From: Isoetes taiwanensis
Lineage: Eukaryota > Streptophyta > Lycopodiopsida > Isoetales > Isoetaceae
Length of the DNA stretch: 64,000 nt
Direction: 5' to 3'
Assembly (NCBI GenBank): GCA_021234155.1
Contig: JAJEKV010000002.1
Coordinates: 4,911,795-4,975,794 of the forward strand
Positions 10,144 through 22,860 of the stretch are shown piece by piece. The number at the start of each line of letters is the position of its first letter. The first letter of the stretch is position 1. The notes under the pieces are model-generated. The model had not been told where the DNA came from. It searched no databases and saw nothing but the letters and a program-made list of their open reading frames with translations. Made by a program: the position numbers and the translations under genes.

Positions 10144-10824
10144 TCAACCTTCCTGACATAATAAGCATGGCATCAATATATGAGCATTAAAATCAATATC
10201 TAAATCAACCCAGCCACATACCTTGGCAGTGAAAGTGAGAGATATTTTGATATATCCTTTTGGTTTTCCAGATGCTTGAATAATATCATAAGCAATTGGC
10301 GGAAATTTTTGGACTTTGAAAAGGTCCTTGAGAGGTATTCTATTTGAGAGCAATATAATGTTGTTTTTAGCATAGCAATACTTTAAATGTATCATTGTTA
10401 CAACACTGACATACCTAACACTTCCAATAAAGTCGTCTTCTCCTATCAGATGTTCATCATAGATCTTAACAAAAATCTCTGTGACTCCATCATCAACATC
10501 GAATCTAAACCTTTGGTTCCATATAGGCTTTGCTCCAGAATCTGAAAGAGCCAATGTCTTTATCTTTAGTAAACAAGAACTTAATAACTTCCAAAATCGT
10601 TTTTTCCATGCATATATGAAAACACAACATACATTTAGCTGTTATAGTCCTGCTACATTTTCTGGAGCATGTAATCAACACATATGGACTAGCGTTTCCT
10701 GTAAGCACATTAGCCATTAGATGATTTCTTGATAGATCATGTGGAGAAGATGATAGTTACCAAACATATCGACTTGGATTCCATTTGCACTTAAAATAAG
10801 AATGTTTATTACCCCCATTGGCAT
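10144..10824 (-). CDS. C2-domain protein, four exons
   Basis: A complete C2 domain is assembled from four minus-strand exons: 10824-10761, 10698-10633, 10541-10415 and 10339-10222 or beyond. Every junction has GT and AG borders and compatible phases; introns are 62, 91 and 75 bp. The product starts MPMGVINILILSANGI, then SPYVLI, KPIWNQRFRF, GEDDFIG and IPLKDLF, and ends its domain with ISLTF. The order matches small plant C2 proteins such as the elicitor-responsive ERG3/SRC2-like group, which bind membranes, often with calcium. The usual DPY of the first calcium loop is SPY, so calcium binding may be weakened. The 3' end is uncertain: either the frame reads through to the stop at 10,144 (about 151 residues) or a further intron starts at the GTATGT at 10,221. 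No signal peptide or transmembrane segment is evident. It is the best spliced gene in the window. Confidence 0.75.
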
Positions 10825-13800
10825 CCTTGTGACGAAGTAAGTTCTAATCACAAATTCTAGTTCAACATTCTTAAATGTGAAGCCTTTATATTAACTAGAA
10901 CCAATAAAATAATACTAGAACAAGACATGTGTGAAGAGATGGATAATCTCTTATGAAGGACAATGAATGCAAATGATTATAAAATACTATAGATGTTAGA
11001 ATGTGTACCTAGCTTTAAGCATAATTTGGACCACTTTCATCATTATTATGCTATATGTTTGTGAAACAACCTCGTTATGTAGACTTTTTTTGACTGGATT
11101 TAACAGAGATTTTCTTTTGTGGCCTTTTGAATGCATATTGCCAGAAATAAAACATGTATATTGCCACGACTAGTTTGACCAAGATAGAACCCTTTGTCAT
11201 CTCACTTTATGCTTTTCAATTATTAATGATATGTTTAATCCCCTCAGTGAAAAAAGAGGGCTATGAAAATGTGTCCTTCTGCACCAACTTTAGAAACTCA
11301 TGGAAAGACATGAGATAGAAAATTGCTACTTTGCTTTAATAGATAAGTTCAATTACATCCAAATGTCATACTATCAATTCTTTATTGATTCTTTATTTAC
11401 AAATGATCTATATGATTTCATACAAATCCAGCCTTGGGTGCTCTATAAATTATGAGATATAAATGATACTAACAAATTAAATTGTAGAGCAATAATAAAG
11501 GAGTGAATTAAATAAAAGATTGTGCATATCTATCTTTACTAAAAAGTACTGAAAAGAAACTTGTCTTAAATTTGGACATAATTAAATCATAGCTTATTTT
11601 TGCATTTTCAATTCTCTTTTAAAAATTGAAACTATGCTCGTTGTAGGCTCTATTCAAATGACTTCCATATGGTCGAGTTTGAGTCCTTCATAGACATTTA
11701 ATATATGATGTTCTTGGGCAGGATTAAACAAGCAATACTAGCATGGCTTGGATGGAAAGAACCTCCTCTTCCTCCTCCATAAATATATGATGAATGGTCT
11801 AGAGCCCCGTGTTTTCTTCTTCCCATGCCATCAAAGATATCCCTCTCTTTAAAAAGATTATCCATAACCCTCTTCGATGACCATTCTCAAACTTGATCCA
11901 CATTCTTATTAATAATTCTACTAGCAATCTTAAGGAACTAGCAGTAGGGCAAGCTTGGGGCAAGGATTGGGTAGTTTCCTTGTTTGTAGTTTCTTCTTAG
12001 CATGTACTTGCCCCATAGGTTTGTTAGTCTATTGGATATTAAATTATAATTTATCTCAATTTAAATCTTTTTGGTGCAAAGGTTTAGGCAATTCTTTAGA
12101 TAGTTGTTGCTATTGCTTGTATGTTCTAGTTGCTTCTCTTAGGGATGGATTATTCAATGAATCTATCTTGAGTTTATTTCTTTAATTTATTTGAAGAATA
12201 AGTTTTCATTTTAATTTCCTTAAAGGATCTTTATGGGAACATCATATGTTCTAATAGGACTAGAAGAGTGGACTTCAGATCATTGTCCATCTTTTTAGAT
12301 CGCCACACTTAGATGTAAAATATACTACAACAATTTTAGTCATTCAACCTTTTAAGGCTTTCCCTTCTAAACTTTGTTCAATATGATATCCCAACATATA
12401 AATCAATTTCCTTGTAGGAACCTCAAGTTAGTTTGCTATATAATAGATGTTGGGGACTAATTTCTTGCATGTAATTCTTCTACACATGGCTACTACACGA
12501 GTCCATTGAAAGGAGGTGAAAACATGAACTCGGCAAGCTACAAAGGTGAAATTATAAAAAATATGAAATGGAGCAAATCATGGTATCTGACCCATTCTAT
12601 GAGCAAATATTACACCATGACATGAGTTTAGAGCTCATCCAACAACAAATATTGTGGTTATAATAGAGATAATTGTGAACACTCTAAAAAACACTCATCC
12701 ACAGTCCCATATCAATTCTTCTGCAGGAGATAGGGTTCTTGCCCCTTCAGCGGGCCGCACTCGACTGCCCCATTATTTACTTTCAGAAGGTAGTCAGTAT
12801 CGATGGCACGTCAACCTAATTTATACTAAGCCATTGGATCTTTATAATTTCACATCAACAATTCATGAAAAAATTCCCTAAAAGTCATTGCCTCTTTCGA
12901 TACATGAGGTTAACAAGAAAAATGCTCTGGTGCTCATGCTTTTGGGTAGCCAAATTCTTACTTGTTTACTCCCTCTCTATGTTTAACACTATGTTTTTTG
13001 CTGCTAGATTTTGGAGCACTAGATTTGGGTTTAGGTGTTTCAAGTTGATCGTTTTTTGGCTTTCACACTATTTTTCATGCATATGACATAATAGTAGCAA
13101 GACATGTGGAATCAAATCAGGTATACATCTTCTTGATCTTGCACATAATTGTAACATCAACTCGAATTTCTCTAACAACAGTTGGGCTTGTGAAGACCGT
13201 CTCTATTTTTTGCTCCAGTCACAATTCACCATTTGTTTAGCAAAAAGTTTCAAGCATGACTTTTCATTTGTCTGACTATTTTGAAAATTTGAATGGGTTA
13301 CTCCTTCGGCGTGATGCAGTAACTTGCTCATAATTTGTGACTCCAAGAACTAGGAAGTTAGCAGTTTGGAATTAAAACATAGGAGCGAGGCTCATCTTCG
13401 AGCATTGCTCGCATTGTCAGAGCAACTTGTTGGAGCCAATTGAGTTCTAGTCCTTGCTAATATTCAGAGACAGGGCTATTGAGCTTGTGGCTTATGGAGG
13501 TGAAGGCATTTATTACTTTGTATAGCAAGTCTGCTGTTAAGATGATTTTCTTGTATTAGATATGATTTTGTAAAGATGATCAATTGTAGCTTCACTTGAA
13601 GGTTCTATGATGCCAAGTCACATTTCTCTCTTTTTCTATACTCATATGTAGAAATATTGGCACTTGGGCACTCACGCTGGATATTATGTGAGCAGATTGG
13701 GGGAATTGATGCAGCTTTTAGAAGAAGTTAATTTGGAGATGGAAAAGATGGCAAAATGGAAGGTTGCTGAAATTATTTAGAGAGATGCATGTGCAGTAGC

Positions 13801-13855
13801 TTTTGGCACTTATGCAGAGTGTTTCTTGCTCTAATATAAAAGTTATTTAATTCCT
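10825..13855. other. AT-rich DNA without recognisable genes
   Basis: About 3 kb upstream of the C2 gene. Open frames near 11,955, 12,654 and 12,865 are short, unlike known proteins and probably random. The promoter of the C2 gene should lie at its left end (above 10,824), but I could not assign a TATA box. Confidence 0.35.
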
Positions 13856-13867
13856 GAAAGTGAAAGT

Positions 13868-14030
13868 TTTTTTTTTTTTGAAGAACGTGTTTTACTTCAT
13901 ATTATACACTCAAAATATTACAAAGTACTTCTAGAAGTAAGAAATGTCCCTGAAGCATCAATCACTTTTAGATGATCACTCCATATTGGAATTTTAATAC
14001 GATCAGGCCAATTGGAGATAGAAAGTGAAA
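13868..14030 (-). mobile_element. 5'-truncated L1 tail
   Basis: A poly-T run at about 13,868-13,880 starts a short minus-strand retrotransposon 3' end whose opening TTTGAAGAACGTG resembles the TTTGATGAACGTG that opens the larger L1 at about 14,040. GAAAGTGAAAG flanks it on both sides (about 13,855-13,867 and 14,022-14,035), fitting an 11-bp target-site duplication. It contains only 3' UTR. Confidence 0.55.
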
Positions 14031-14134
14031 GTGAAAGTTTTTTTTGATGAACGTGGACCTTTATTACTCAAAAGAATACAAAGAGTACATGGGGGACTCA
14101 AAATCTAGTGGAGAAGATATCCACTAGAGCAACA

Positions 14135-17100
14135 CTACCCACCCCATACATAACATAGAAAAACAGAGAACGCAGTGTCATCCTTTAAGGAAGAACACTT
14201 GTACGCCTTCACAATGCGACTACGAGCATCGCTAAGCACTTGCGTATCTGAAAAGAGCTGTCCCTTGAAGATGAAGAGATTTCGTCTCTTCCAGATGGAC
14301 CAGATGATCCAAGCAGATGCTAAGTGGAAAGCCCTCTTTGCCAACTTGTCCCAAGAACTAGGATAGACTGACAATAGGACCTGCTGACTATTCAAGTCAC
14401 AATGGAAAAGACTCAGAAGCCACTGCCAAGCAAGTCGAACATGGTGACAGAAGAAAAAGCAGTGCTCAATTGTAAAGAGGGCAGATCACAGAGACTTCTG
14501 GACAAAATCGATGAACAACAGTGTTTACCCGCACGCATCTATGAGTAATCTGCCACCATAAAATGGATAGCTTAGGATGAAGCAATTTATCCCATACCCA
14601 TCGCCAGACTGCTTTACGATGAGGCTCGGGGATAACTAAAGGCCATTTTGGCGATGGAGGCAACACCTCAGGATGAAGCAGGACCACATACATCGAGTGC
14701 ACCAGGTGCTCCAACTTAACACTGCCATGAACCACCCAGAGCTGGGGAGCCACGTCTTGTGGGTGTGGAGGAAGTGTAGCATCTACTTTTTCCCAAATGG
14801 CCCGGTCCCACCGAAGGAGAAGGAACTTCAATTTGAACTCATTCCACGTCAACAATCTTGTCTCATTATACCATGCAGATACCGTGAGCACACTGGCCGC
14901 CGCCACCGACGCTAAGGCCAATGGATGGACGTAAGAGACCAGGGACAATCCGGCCTGGTCGCCCACCAACAACTAGTCAGAGGATCTGTGGTGGGCCATT
15001 GGATGGAACTCGAAACAAAGTGCGCATGGGTCTCCCAAGCGCCTAGCAACCCCTTGAGGAAAGGAGATGCATTAGGATATGGAGAAAGTGGATAGAATAA
15101 TGCCCATGGGAGGAGAGACTTAATGGATGGAGAGCCAAAGGAAATGCACATCAGAAAGACCGGGTGAATGAGACGAGATCCGAGAATTATCAGCATTATT
15201 GAGAATCCGCCATATGAACTTAGAAATCAGCACCTTGCTCTGGAGAAGAAAGTGAATCATCCCCAGCCCCCCCACAAAGTTTAGGCATAATGCACTTCGC
15301 CCAACTAACTTTAACATCAGCTCCTTCTTCAGTGCCACCCCAAGATGAAGTTCCTGACAGTACGAACAATGAGCTGCATCTTTGTCTGCGGTGCCAGCAA
15401 GATGGATGCCATGTAGACATGTGTACCACTCAGAACTGACTTTGCCACAGTTACACGACCAACCATGGATAACTTAGCCGTGGACACCAGAACAAATGCC
15501 TTTCCAACCCCTTAATAATGACATCCCACGCGTCTCCAGATGAGAGGTGTATACCAACTGGAATGCCTAGAAGCTTAGTTGCCTTCCCATGAGGAAGAAC
15601 CTTCCATGGAAATGCAACCACGTAAGATGACCTTGGAGAGTCTAGGGCCCGAGGCAAATACACTTTGCCACCCCACAAAGATACCAAAGCCAAAGAGAAA
15701 CTCGTCTAACAAGGAAATGGCATTCTCAAATTCTCGCTCATCACCCATTAAGAACAAGAAAGTGTCATTTACAGATCTCTTGTGAACCATTATTCATGGG
15801 AAGACCATGCGGGATGCCTTCCCTACACCGCAAGAGAGAATACTCCGAAAAAAAATCTCGCACAATTGTAAAAAAAGCGGCGGTGTCAAAGGGACGACCT
15901 CGGGCGTAATGCCACGCCCCACCTGAAAAAATGTTGATGGTTCTCCTTGAAAAAGAACTCAAGAACAAGCGTAATAATGAAGTTTCATAACATCCGCTTA
16001 ACCGGGCACCAAAACCAAGACGAAAAGGCACCGCCCCAGAAACTCCAACCAACACTATCATATGCTTTTTGCAAAATCCTTCAAGTATACAATAGGGTAA
16101 CCATGCATTCTAGCCCAATAGAGACCCCTCATATGCTGCTGCCACATTATTCAAGATACAACCGACGAGGCAAGAAACCCGACCGCGGTGGAAGAGATGG
16201 ACTCGTTAAGCACGCCACAAAGCTTCGAAAGCAAAAGCTTTAGCAAAGATCTTGTACAATCGAGGACAACAAAGTAATGGGGCTTAAACGGAAATGGAAG
16301 AGGGATCCTTACATTTAGGAATAAGGGAGATGCAACCGAGTTGAGGATTTTGTCCAGTGCCTCTGCCTTTTTAAAACCCCGAAAGCATCATACACATCCG
16401 CACCAAGCCAATCCCAAAATATTCCCGAAAAACTCCTTTCGAATACCATCAAGACCCGGACACTTGCCCCTCTTGAGAGAAAATGTGGCCTCAGCTAAAT
16501 CATTCTGGCTGATCTCAACCTCTAAAGTGGCCCTTTTGCTCATTGGTGACTATAGGATGAACCTTAGCAAGCAAGGCCGCTTGAAAATCTGGATTTGAAA
16601 AGGAAGACGCCGAAGCGTGAAGAAAGCTGAAAAGTGATTATGCAAAAGCGTCTAAGCTTCATTTGGATCCGAAACAAAGCACGCCCATCCTGAATCTGCA
16701 AAGACTGAAGAGATGCAGCTAGCTTTCTTGTTTTGGCAGCTCTAAAGAAAAAACATGTGCACCGGTCTCCCTCCTTGAACCATTGCAACCCAGCTTTAAT
16801 GCGAGCAAAGTGCACCGTTCTCGCACTCCATCACAATAATGCTACATTGCATTTGCTTCTCCACTTGACCATCCGATGGGGCAAATGACCGCATGCCTCA
16901 AGTTGTCGATAAAGAACCAGCAGAAGGTCCCGATGAAGCGTAAGCCCATTCACGACCCCAACCTTTAGCAAAAGACTTCACAAAGAAATAAAAACATCAA
17001 CAATACCGCCATGCCCCCTGGTCAAGAGAAAGAAGTGAACCACGCCCGCCTCTGACCTGCCAAAAATCATCATCCTTCAAGAAAAATGTATTCCGGCTTT

Positions 17101-17848
17101 GAAATATGTCTTAGAGGCAAGATGCATCACCGTATGAGAGCAAGAGAAATACTGTGGATTATGGTCAGAAATTGCAGTATTCAACAGGTTCTCATGATGA
17201 AAAGCAGGCAACAGGATTGCTACCAAAGCATTATAGTAGCCTCTATCATGTCTTGCATATGCTCTACCACCACCCAACCAGCCATTACACCAAGTAAAAC
17301 TTGAGGGACCCTCAACTTCTATGAAGCCACAATCTTGCATTGCTGTTGCCATTGCTCCCGTTCAAAGCCATGCACTATCTCTCGCATTCCTCTCGCCACA
17401 TCTGCCTTGCTCAAGCTCAACCATGTTAAAATCACCCACCATGATCCATGCAACAGGGGAGCCTAACCTCAGTAATTTGGAACGCAAAGAAGCCCACAAT
17501 GCGCCTCTCTGACGTGGTCGATTATGCGCATACACATTAACCAATCCCCATTCTTGCCCTTTATCAAACCACTTGACTATGATCCACCGGCCAAATCTGT
17601 CAACCAGTAAATGACACTGTAATAGTTCTCCTCCATGCTGTAAGGACACCAGCCTTTGCCGAGTCTGCGACCGCCACCAGAACATTGTATTGACTATTGA
17701 TTACTGCAACAACTTTGTAGGCATCCACTTTCTTGCATTTATGCTCTTGCAAACAAATGAAATCTGAGTCCCACCTAGTCAGGGCCATGGACAACCTGCT
17801 CCTTTTAGTAGGGGAGGTCCCCCGCACATTCCAGGAGATTAACTTCAT
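14135..17848 (-). pseudogene. L1 ORF2: endonuclease, reverse transcriptase, zinc-binding C-terminus
   Basis: The frame opens at 17,848 with MKLISWNVRG, the standard start of plant L1 ORF2. The apurinic-type endonuclease follows, with LQEHK (catalytic Glu region), VGDFN near 17,405 and SDHNP near 17,145. Reverse transcriptase occupies roughly 16.8-15.4 kb; its active-site block near 15,770 reads SVNDTFLF where FADDTLLF is expected, so the Asp pair is damaged. A zinc-binding region (14,466-14,972) contains WVWDKLLHPKLSILWW. The C-terminus, 14,135-14,395, contains AFHLASAWIIWSIWKRR. The protein would nick target DNA and copy its own RNA. At least six frame breaks divide it. Confidence 0.75.
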
Positions 17849-17859
17849 TGATCAGGTGG

Positions 17860-19560
17860 ATGTGGAAGATGTTCTAAGTCCATATCAACTTGTATATGAG
17901 ACTCATTCTCCACTTGATCAGCCTAATGTGGCTGCGATGCTATTGGACGCGTAGTGACAGTGGTGAGGAGAGTTGGCTCAACAGGGTTAGGGGAAGCAGA
18001 TGCAGAAGGTTGTGGTGCAAAGCTATTCCTCCTCCGAGCGGCTTTTTTCATGCGGGCAATGGACCATTCTTCTTCAATGCGCTCTTGCTTGCGTGCAATC
18101 ATGTCCAACTCTCTTCCCGGTCAAGAAAGACAATTATGGGTCTGCGGGGGTGTGCCAATGGCTAGGGTAGAAGATGAAGAAGGGGTTATGGCAAGGGCAG
18201 GTGGAGAGCGTTTGGAGTAGGGATGGCAGCGGGGAAGTAGAAGTAGGGGAGACGGGCGAGAAGGAGGGACGGGGAATGGAGAGTCTGGCGCACGATAAGC
18301 AGAGAAGGCCTCAACATCGAAATATATTGCAAGCTCTAGGTCATAAGCAAAAGATAATTTATATTTAAAAAGAGTGGACCACTTTTAACAAACTTACGGA
18401 CTTGGGGAGGGAAGCCTCAAAGCAGAAGGGAAACAAACACGAGGACCATTGGTAATCGAATGAGCAAGCTGCAACCCTAATCCATTGGCAATGGAGACCA
18501 AGAAGTCCGGAACCCGCAACTCAATTGGGAAGTCCTCCAATGCAAACCAGCAGGGGCATACTTGGCGTGCACCGGATTTATTAGGAAGAAATCCGAGGGT
18601 GTATACCGATACAAGAGATAATGTCCCCTAAAAAGGATCCACTCCACGCTCCCACTAGTTTATCAACAGCAATAGGCCAATTCAACATCACTAAGAAATA
18701 ATTGTTTTGCCTATCCAAAACTTTTAGGGACTCATGGAGGCAATCCCAACTTTTGCGGATGTTGTTTCAAATCCGTAATCCCATCCTCTTGAGATCAAGG
18801 AACTGACCCGGTGAAATGACATACCCGGGAAGATGGGACATTAGATTGTCGCGACTTTGCAAGTGAACACTATGGTCTATCTCCACAAATCAGACACCAC
18901 TCGAAAGTGAAGGCAGTAGAACACACCTCGCTTCATAGAACACGTTATTAGGAGGCGCTTGAACATCCATTCTATCTTCAAGACCCCGTGAGATCTCTTT
19001 CATTTATTCGGACACCTCTCTTTTGTTATTCTCCATCATAAGGGACATCACATCTGACCACACGCGTAACGCATTACACGATGATGTCATGTCTCGCTTA
19101 ATCCAATCACCGGCGCATTTGTGATACTCGAGCAACAAAGATTAGGGGCACCAAGGAGAGGGAAGAGGAGGAGACTGTGAAGAGGCCCCAAGAGGATGGG
19201 AGGGCAAGAGAGGAAGGAGTTGGGGCAGAGGTGGAGGAGGAGGAAGAGAGGCGTATAATACATGGCAAAGAGAGGGGAGGGAATTGCAAATCCATAGAAG
19301 CAGGGGCATATGCAAGTGGATTGAGACGAGAATTAGGAGGTAACACTGGAGAGGCCAGAGAGGCAGAAAATTGCGAGCAAGAATGCATACCGGCGGAGGC
19401 GACCATGGAGGCCGAAATGGAGGATCCCAATTCCGGGACTGAAACAACATGAAAACCACCTGATGCCATACACCTTGGAAAGCTCACTGCACAGGCTTTC
19501 CAAGGCACTAAGAATCGCAGGAAATGGACACCCGAGGAGGGAGATATCTCAATGAAAGTT
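17860..19560 (-). pseudogene. Probable L1 ORF1 (gag-like) region
   Basis: Position upstream of ORF2 and length suit an L1 ORF1. Around 18,400-18,780 the minus strand has a segment (LKVLDRQNNYFLVMLNWPI and following) whose spacing recalls the DUF4283-type domain of plant L1 ORF1, but stops interrupt it and I could not confirm a zinc knuckle. The plus-strand open frames here are GA-rich shadows. Identification rests mainly on context. Confidence 0.4.
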
Positions 19561-19561
19561 A

Positions 19562-20084
19562 TTTGGTTTATGACTATTATATTATTCTTCCATAAAAATA
19601 AGCCACTATTCAGGTTTGGCCATCTATACATATATGATTGACCATGAAAATCCTCGCGATTAGTAGTCACACGCATTGGCTTATTATCAAATGTGTGGAC
19701 GTTCTAGAGTTAGTATCAACATGAAATGTTCATTTCATGCTATTAGGTGCAAGGCACAATCCAGCCTTTTGACCTTATGTTGTTCCCAAGGACTAGCAAA
19801 ATTTTAATGTAGAAGATTTTGAGGTTTGACGAAAATGAATCACATCTATTGTGCAAAATGGGGAATTAAGCTATGGCAATAGAAATGAGGATACGTCCAG
19901 CAGAGCAACACATGGGTAAACATGATTCCACCTATATAACTTTGTTGGGATTGTCCTCGCATCTTGGTTGAATTCTTCAGTAGTTGCTTATAGTTTCTTG
20001 TTGATGCTGGTCTTGTCTTCATTGCCTTGATTAGGTAGGCTTCCATGATGCTACTTGGCTGTGAGAAGAAATCTAGAAAGAAAG
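19562..20084. other. No recognisable feature
   Basis: AT-rich stretch between the L1 and a low-complexity tract. A 189-codon minus-strand frame overlapping 19,107-19,676 is proline/serine-rich and lies mostly inside the L1. Confidence 0.3.
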
Positions 20085-20089
20085 TTGGC

Positions 20090-20148
20090 TCCCCCTCTCC
20101 CATCCTCCCCCCCCCTCCCCCTCTCCCACACCACACACACACACACAA
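20090..20148. repeat. CCCCTCCC tract and (CA)n microsatellite
   Basis: A C-rich polypyrimidine run of about 40 bases is followed by alternating CA up to about 20,148. The frame at 19,846-20,148 is produced by this simple sequence. Confidence 0.8.
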
Positions 20149-21141
20149 TTTGGTGCATATTCATGCGAGCCATCTACCATAGGTGAGGGCTCAAATACAT
20201 GGCAACATATACCATTTCTGAACTTTCATGAATTGGCTTCTGGCGCCCAAAATACTCTTATAAAAGTCCAACAAGTTTATAAAAGATTACATTTGGACAA
20301 TACATGACATGTTAGGATAAAGAGTATCAAGATTATTGAACATAATACATATAGCATATGGCATAATCCAGTCATGTGAGCCCCATCCTATCCCTTAAGT
20401 TTTGGTATGCCAGACAATGAAGGATAAAGTGTGTTTCATCCTCAACATTCCTAGATGATCCACAAACATTACATATGCACTGTTTGCGAGGTATATCGCC
20501 CCATCCTCCAACCTCAACCCCCAATGGCATGAGCTCAACCTGAACTGCAAATTGTATACCTCTTATGCATTGATATTCTTTCCTGAAGATATGACATTGC
20601 TTTCAGTTATGGGTTCACCGAAGCACGATTGTATTCCATTTTTGTGTCTGCCCCCTACCATGCTTTATGTTGAAATGTATTTTTTACCCACTCCTTGATC
20701 ACATTCTTTTCAAATGGCATGTTATCCAAGTTAATCTCCCATTTGCCATGCCATTTTTTAAGACAACATATCATCCTTTGCACTCACTTTCCTTCATTGC
20801 CAAGCATGGGAGACTACCAGTGCCCATTGATTTTATTTTAAGCAGGAAATTTAGAGTTTGACATAGTGGTTCCCCCTTAAGAGACATCAAGCCAGATTCA
20901 ATAGCATTTGCATTTTAACCCCTAGCTATGTCAAATCCAAATTTCACACCGTACAATAGCACAGCCTAAATAAGGACTTTGTACAACATCTCTCTGAGCC
21001 CAAAATCTACAATTTCTGCCTTTCCACATCTCCTTTTCATTGAAAAGAAGGTTTTTAGCCCACTATCTACTCTGTGCTTAACTGCTCTATTCCATTTGTA
21101 GTTTTGATCTGTTATTAAACCTAAATATTTATACTGCGTGG

Positions 21142-21146
21142 TGACT
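21142..21146. repeat. Target-site duplication, left copy (TGACT)
   Basis: TGACT at 21,142-21,146 is repeated at 22,856-22,860, directly outside the two ends of the inserted LTR. Confidence 0.8.
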
Positions 21147-22855
21147 TGTTATGCCTAAAGATTTTTGCAGACCATTGTTTGTAATTATGCATGCATTTGA
21201 ATATTAGGCATAATGGATGTTATAATGGTCGCTTGCCCTAGCCTAGCTTAAGTGGTTGTGGTGCACCACGGCATGGTAGATCTTAGACTAGGGCGCAACC
21301 GCGTGTCGAGTTAATAGACATGGTTGCAATTTGCCTTGGGACATTATTATGGTAGTAATAATGGAAGAAGGCAAATGTTCAAATGGTCAAAAGGCCATTG
21401 GGTCATTTAAGGATTAAATGACTTCTAAAGGTATTAAATGGTTTAATGGTTTAAAATACCTTATAATGGTTTAAGAACCATTGCCTTTTAAAAGGCGTGA
21501 GCACCCTTAAAGCGGGGGCGGTGGTAACGTGGTGAACCACGAATCTGTAATAGGCTGGCCGGAGTGAAGCTGGCCGGATCTGCTCCCGACCGAGCGTCTT
21601 CTTTGCTGTGATATCATACGTGGCTTTGCCACGCTGGCGTGAGCTCCCAACAATTGGGGCCGTGGCGGCGAGTTTCGTAAGGAAGGGCGTGGAAGGGAAC
21701 TAGGGCGGATTGAAGAAGAGGGAGAAAGGATGGAGTATTTGGATTTCTGAGAGAACCATGCAACCAATCGGGAATTGCCGGGAGGCCGGTGTAGACCACA
21801 GACAACCGATTCAACAATTGGACTTGGCGTTCGAGGTGGGCTCCGCTCTTAGTGGGAAACATTAAATTGCGGGGTGATTATATGGCCACCGAAATACGAA
21901 CAAGTGATAAGCTGGTACACTCTGCTCTCGATGTCGTAATATCTCGGTATTTGGGTGAGCTTCCAGGTTGTCACTCATAAACCTTGTTTATTTAAACCTG
22001 GTTGCCTTTCTTCTATTGACTGGTGCTGCTGATTGTGGCAAGGCTGTTGGCCAGCTTTTGATAGCAAGCCAATTTCACAGCCATAATCCCTTCTGTGCCA
22101 TCCAATATGGAAGTGTAGCCTTTGCTCATGCTTTTATGGGGATGGCCTTATGCTTGTTCTCTGAGATGCCTCTGTGAGTGCTGGTGAGGCAGGCTAATGG
22201 TATTGGTATGGGACAATATCATATGCGTGCCGACAGTCCAGTGAAAGCAGAGCATCCATTGTGGGGCGATGATCCACTGTTGCGGTATCTTAGTGGTAAT
22301 CTGGGATGAAACGCGAGTGCTGCCGAGAGAGTTTTATGCGAGTATAATTAGATGAGCGTTGCTTGTCTAACTAAGAATCGTGGGAGCATTGGTGAGGCGA
22401 AACCCGTCACTGGTATGGGACGGTGATGGATGTAGCCAACAGTCTAACAGCCTAGGATCTTAGGATGCTTGCAGTTTCTGATTACCTTTCGATCCACCAG
22501 CGGGGTTCTAGACCAATGCATCTTGTCCCAGATATGGTGGGAGCATCCGCCAAGGATGCTATGGTGCGTGTGGTGGATTCCATATGTGTGTTCTTGCAGT
22601 CCGTCAGTCGTTGCTTTATGTTGACACTATTGGATAACTTTCATGCATGCTACTAACACGTGTAAGCTTGTGCAGGCTGTTTGATAGCTGGCGGGGCATA
22701 CGTGTGTCTATAGTTATCTTTGTGTCATCTTGTTATCTGTATACGTGGCTTTCATGTATATAGCCTCGTGGGAGGCAGTACTTGTTCTGTGTACTCTGAT
22801 GGTTTGATGTGAATACAAATCGAAATTTTTGGTACTAAAATTTTGGTTCGTAACA
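21147..22855. mobile_element. Solo LTR, about 1.7 kb, inserted in a LINE
   Basis: The segment starts TGTTATG and ends GTAACA, the inverted TG...CA termini of an LTR, and is flanked by TGACT on both sides. It has no gag or pol sequence. It contains a TTAAATGG-rich stretch near 21,420-21,480 followed by TTTTAAAAGG, which could be a promoter, so transcription may have been rightward. Recombination between two LTRs normally leaves such a solo copy. A length of 1.7 kb is more typical of gypsy than copia LTRs. The short frames in it are not genes. Confidence 0.8.
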
Positions 22856-22860
22856 TGACT
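22856..22860. repeat. Target-site duplication, right copy (TGACT)
   Basis: Second copy of the pentamer at 21,142-21,146. Confidence 0.8.

Larger units (their letters stand above)
14037..19560 (-). mobile_element. Full-length-sized but degenerate L1 LINE
   Basis: A poly-T run at about 14,037 marks the 3' end on the plus strand. Reading the minus strand, the element contains an ORF1-like region (about 19.5-17.9 kb), then ORF2 beginning at 17,848 with endonuclease, reverse transcriptase and a C-terminal zinc-binding region. Total size near 5.5 kb fits plant L1. The 5' end is uncertain; TGAAAGTT at about 19,552 resembles the sequence just outside the poly-T end and may be the target-site duplication. 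Stops and frame changes throughout show that it is inactive. Confidence 0.7.
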
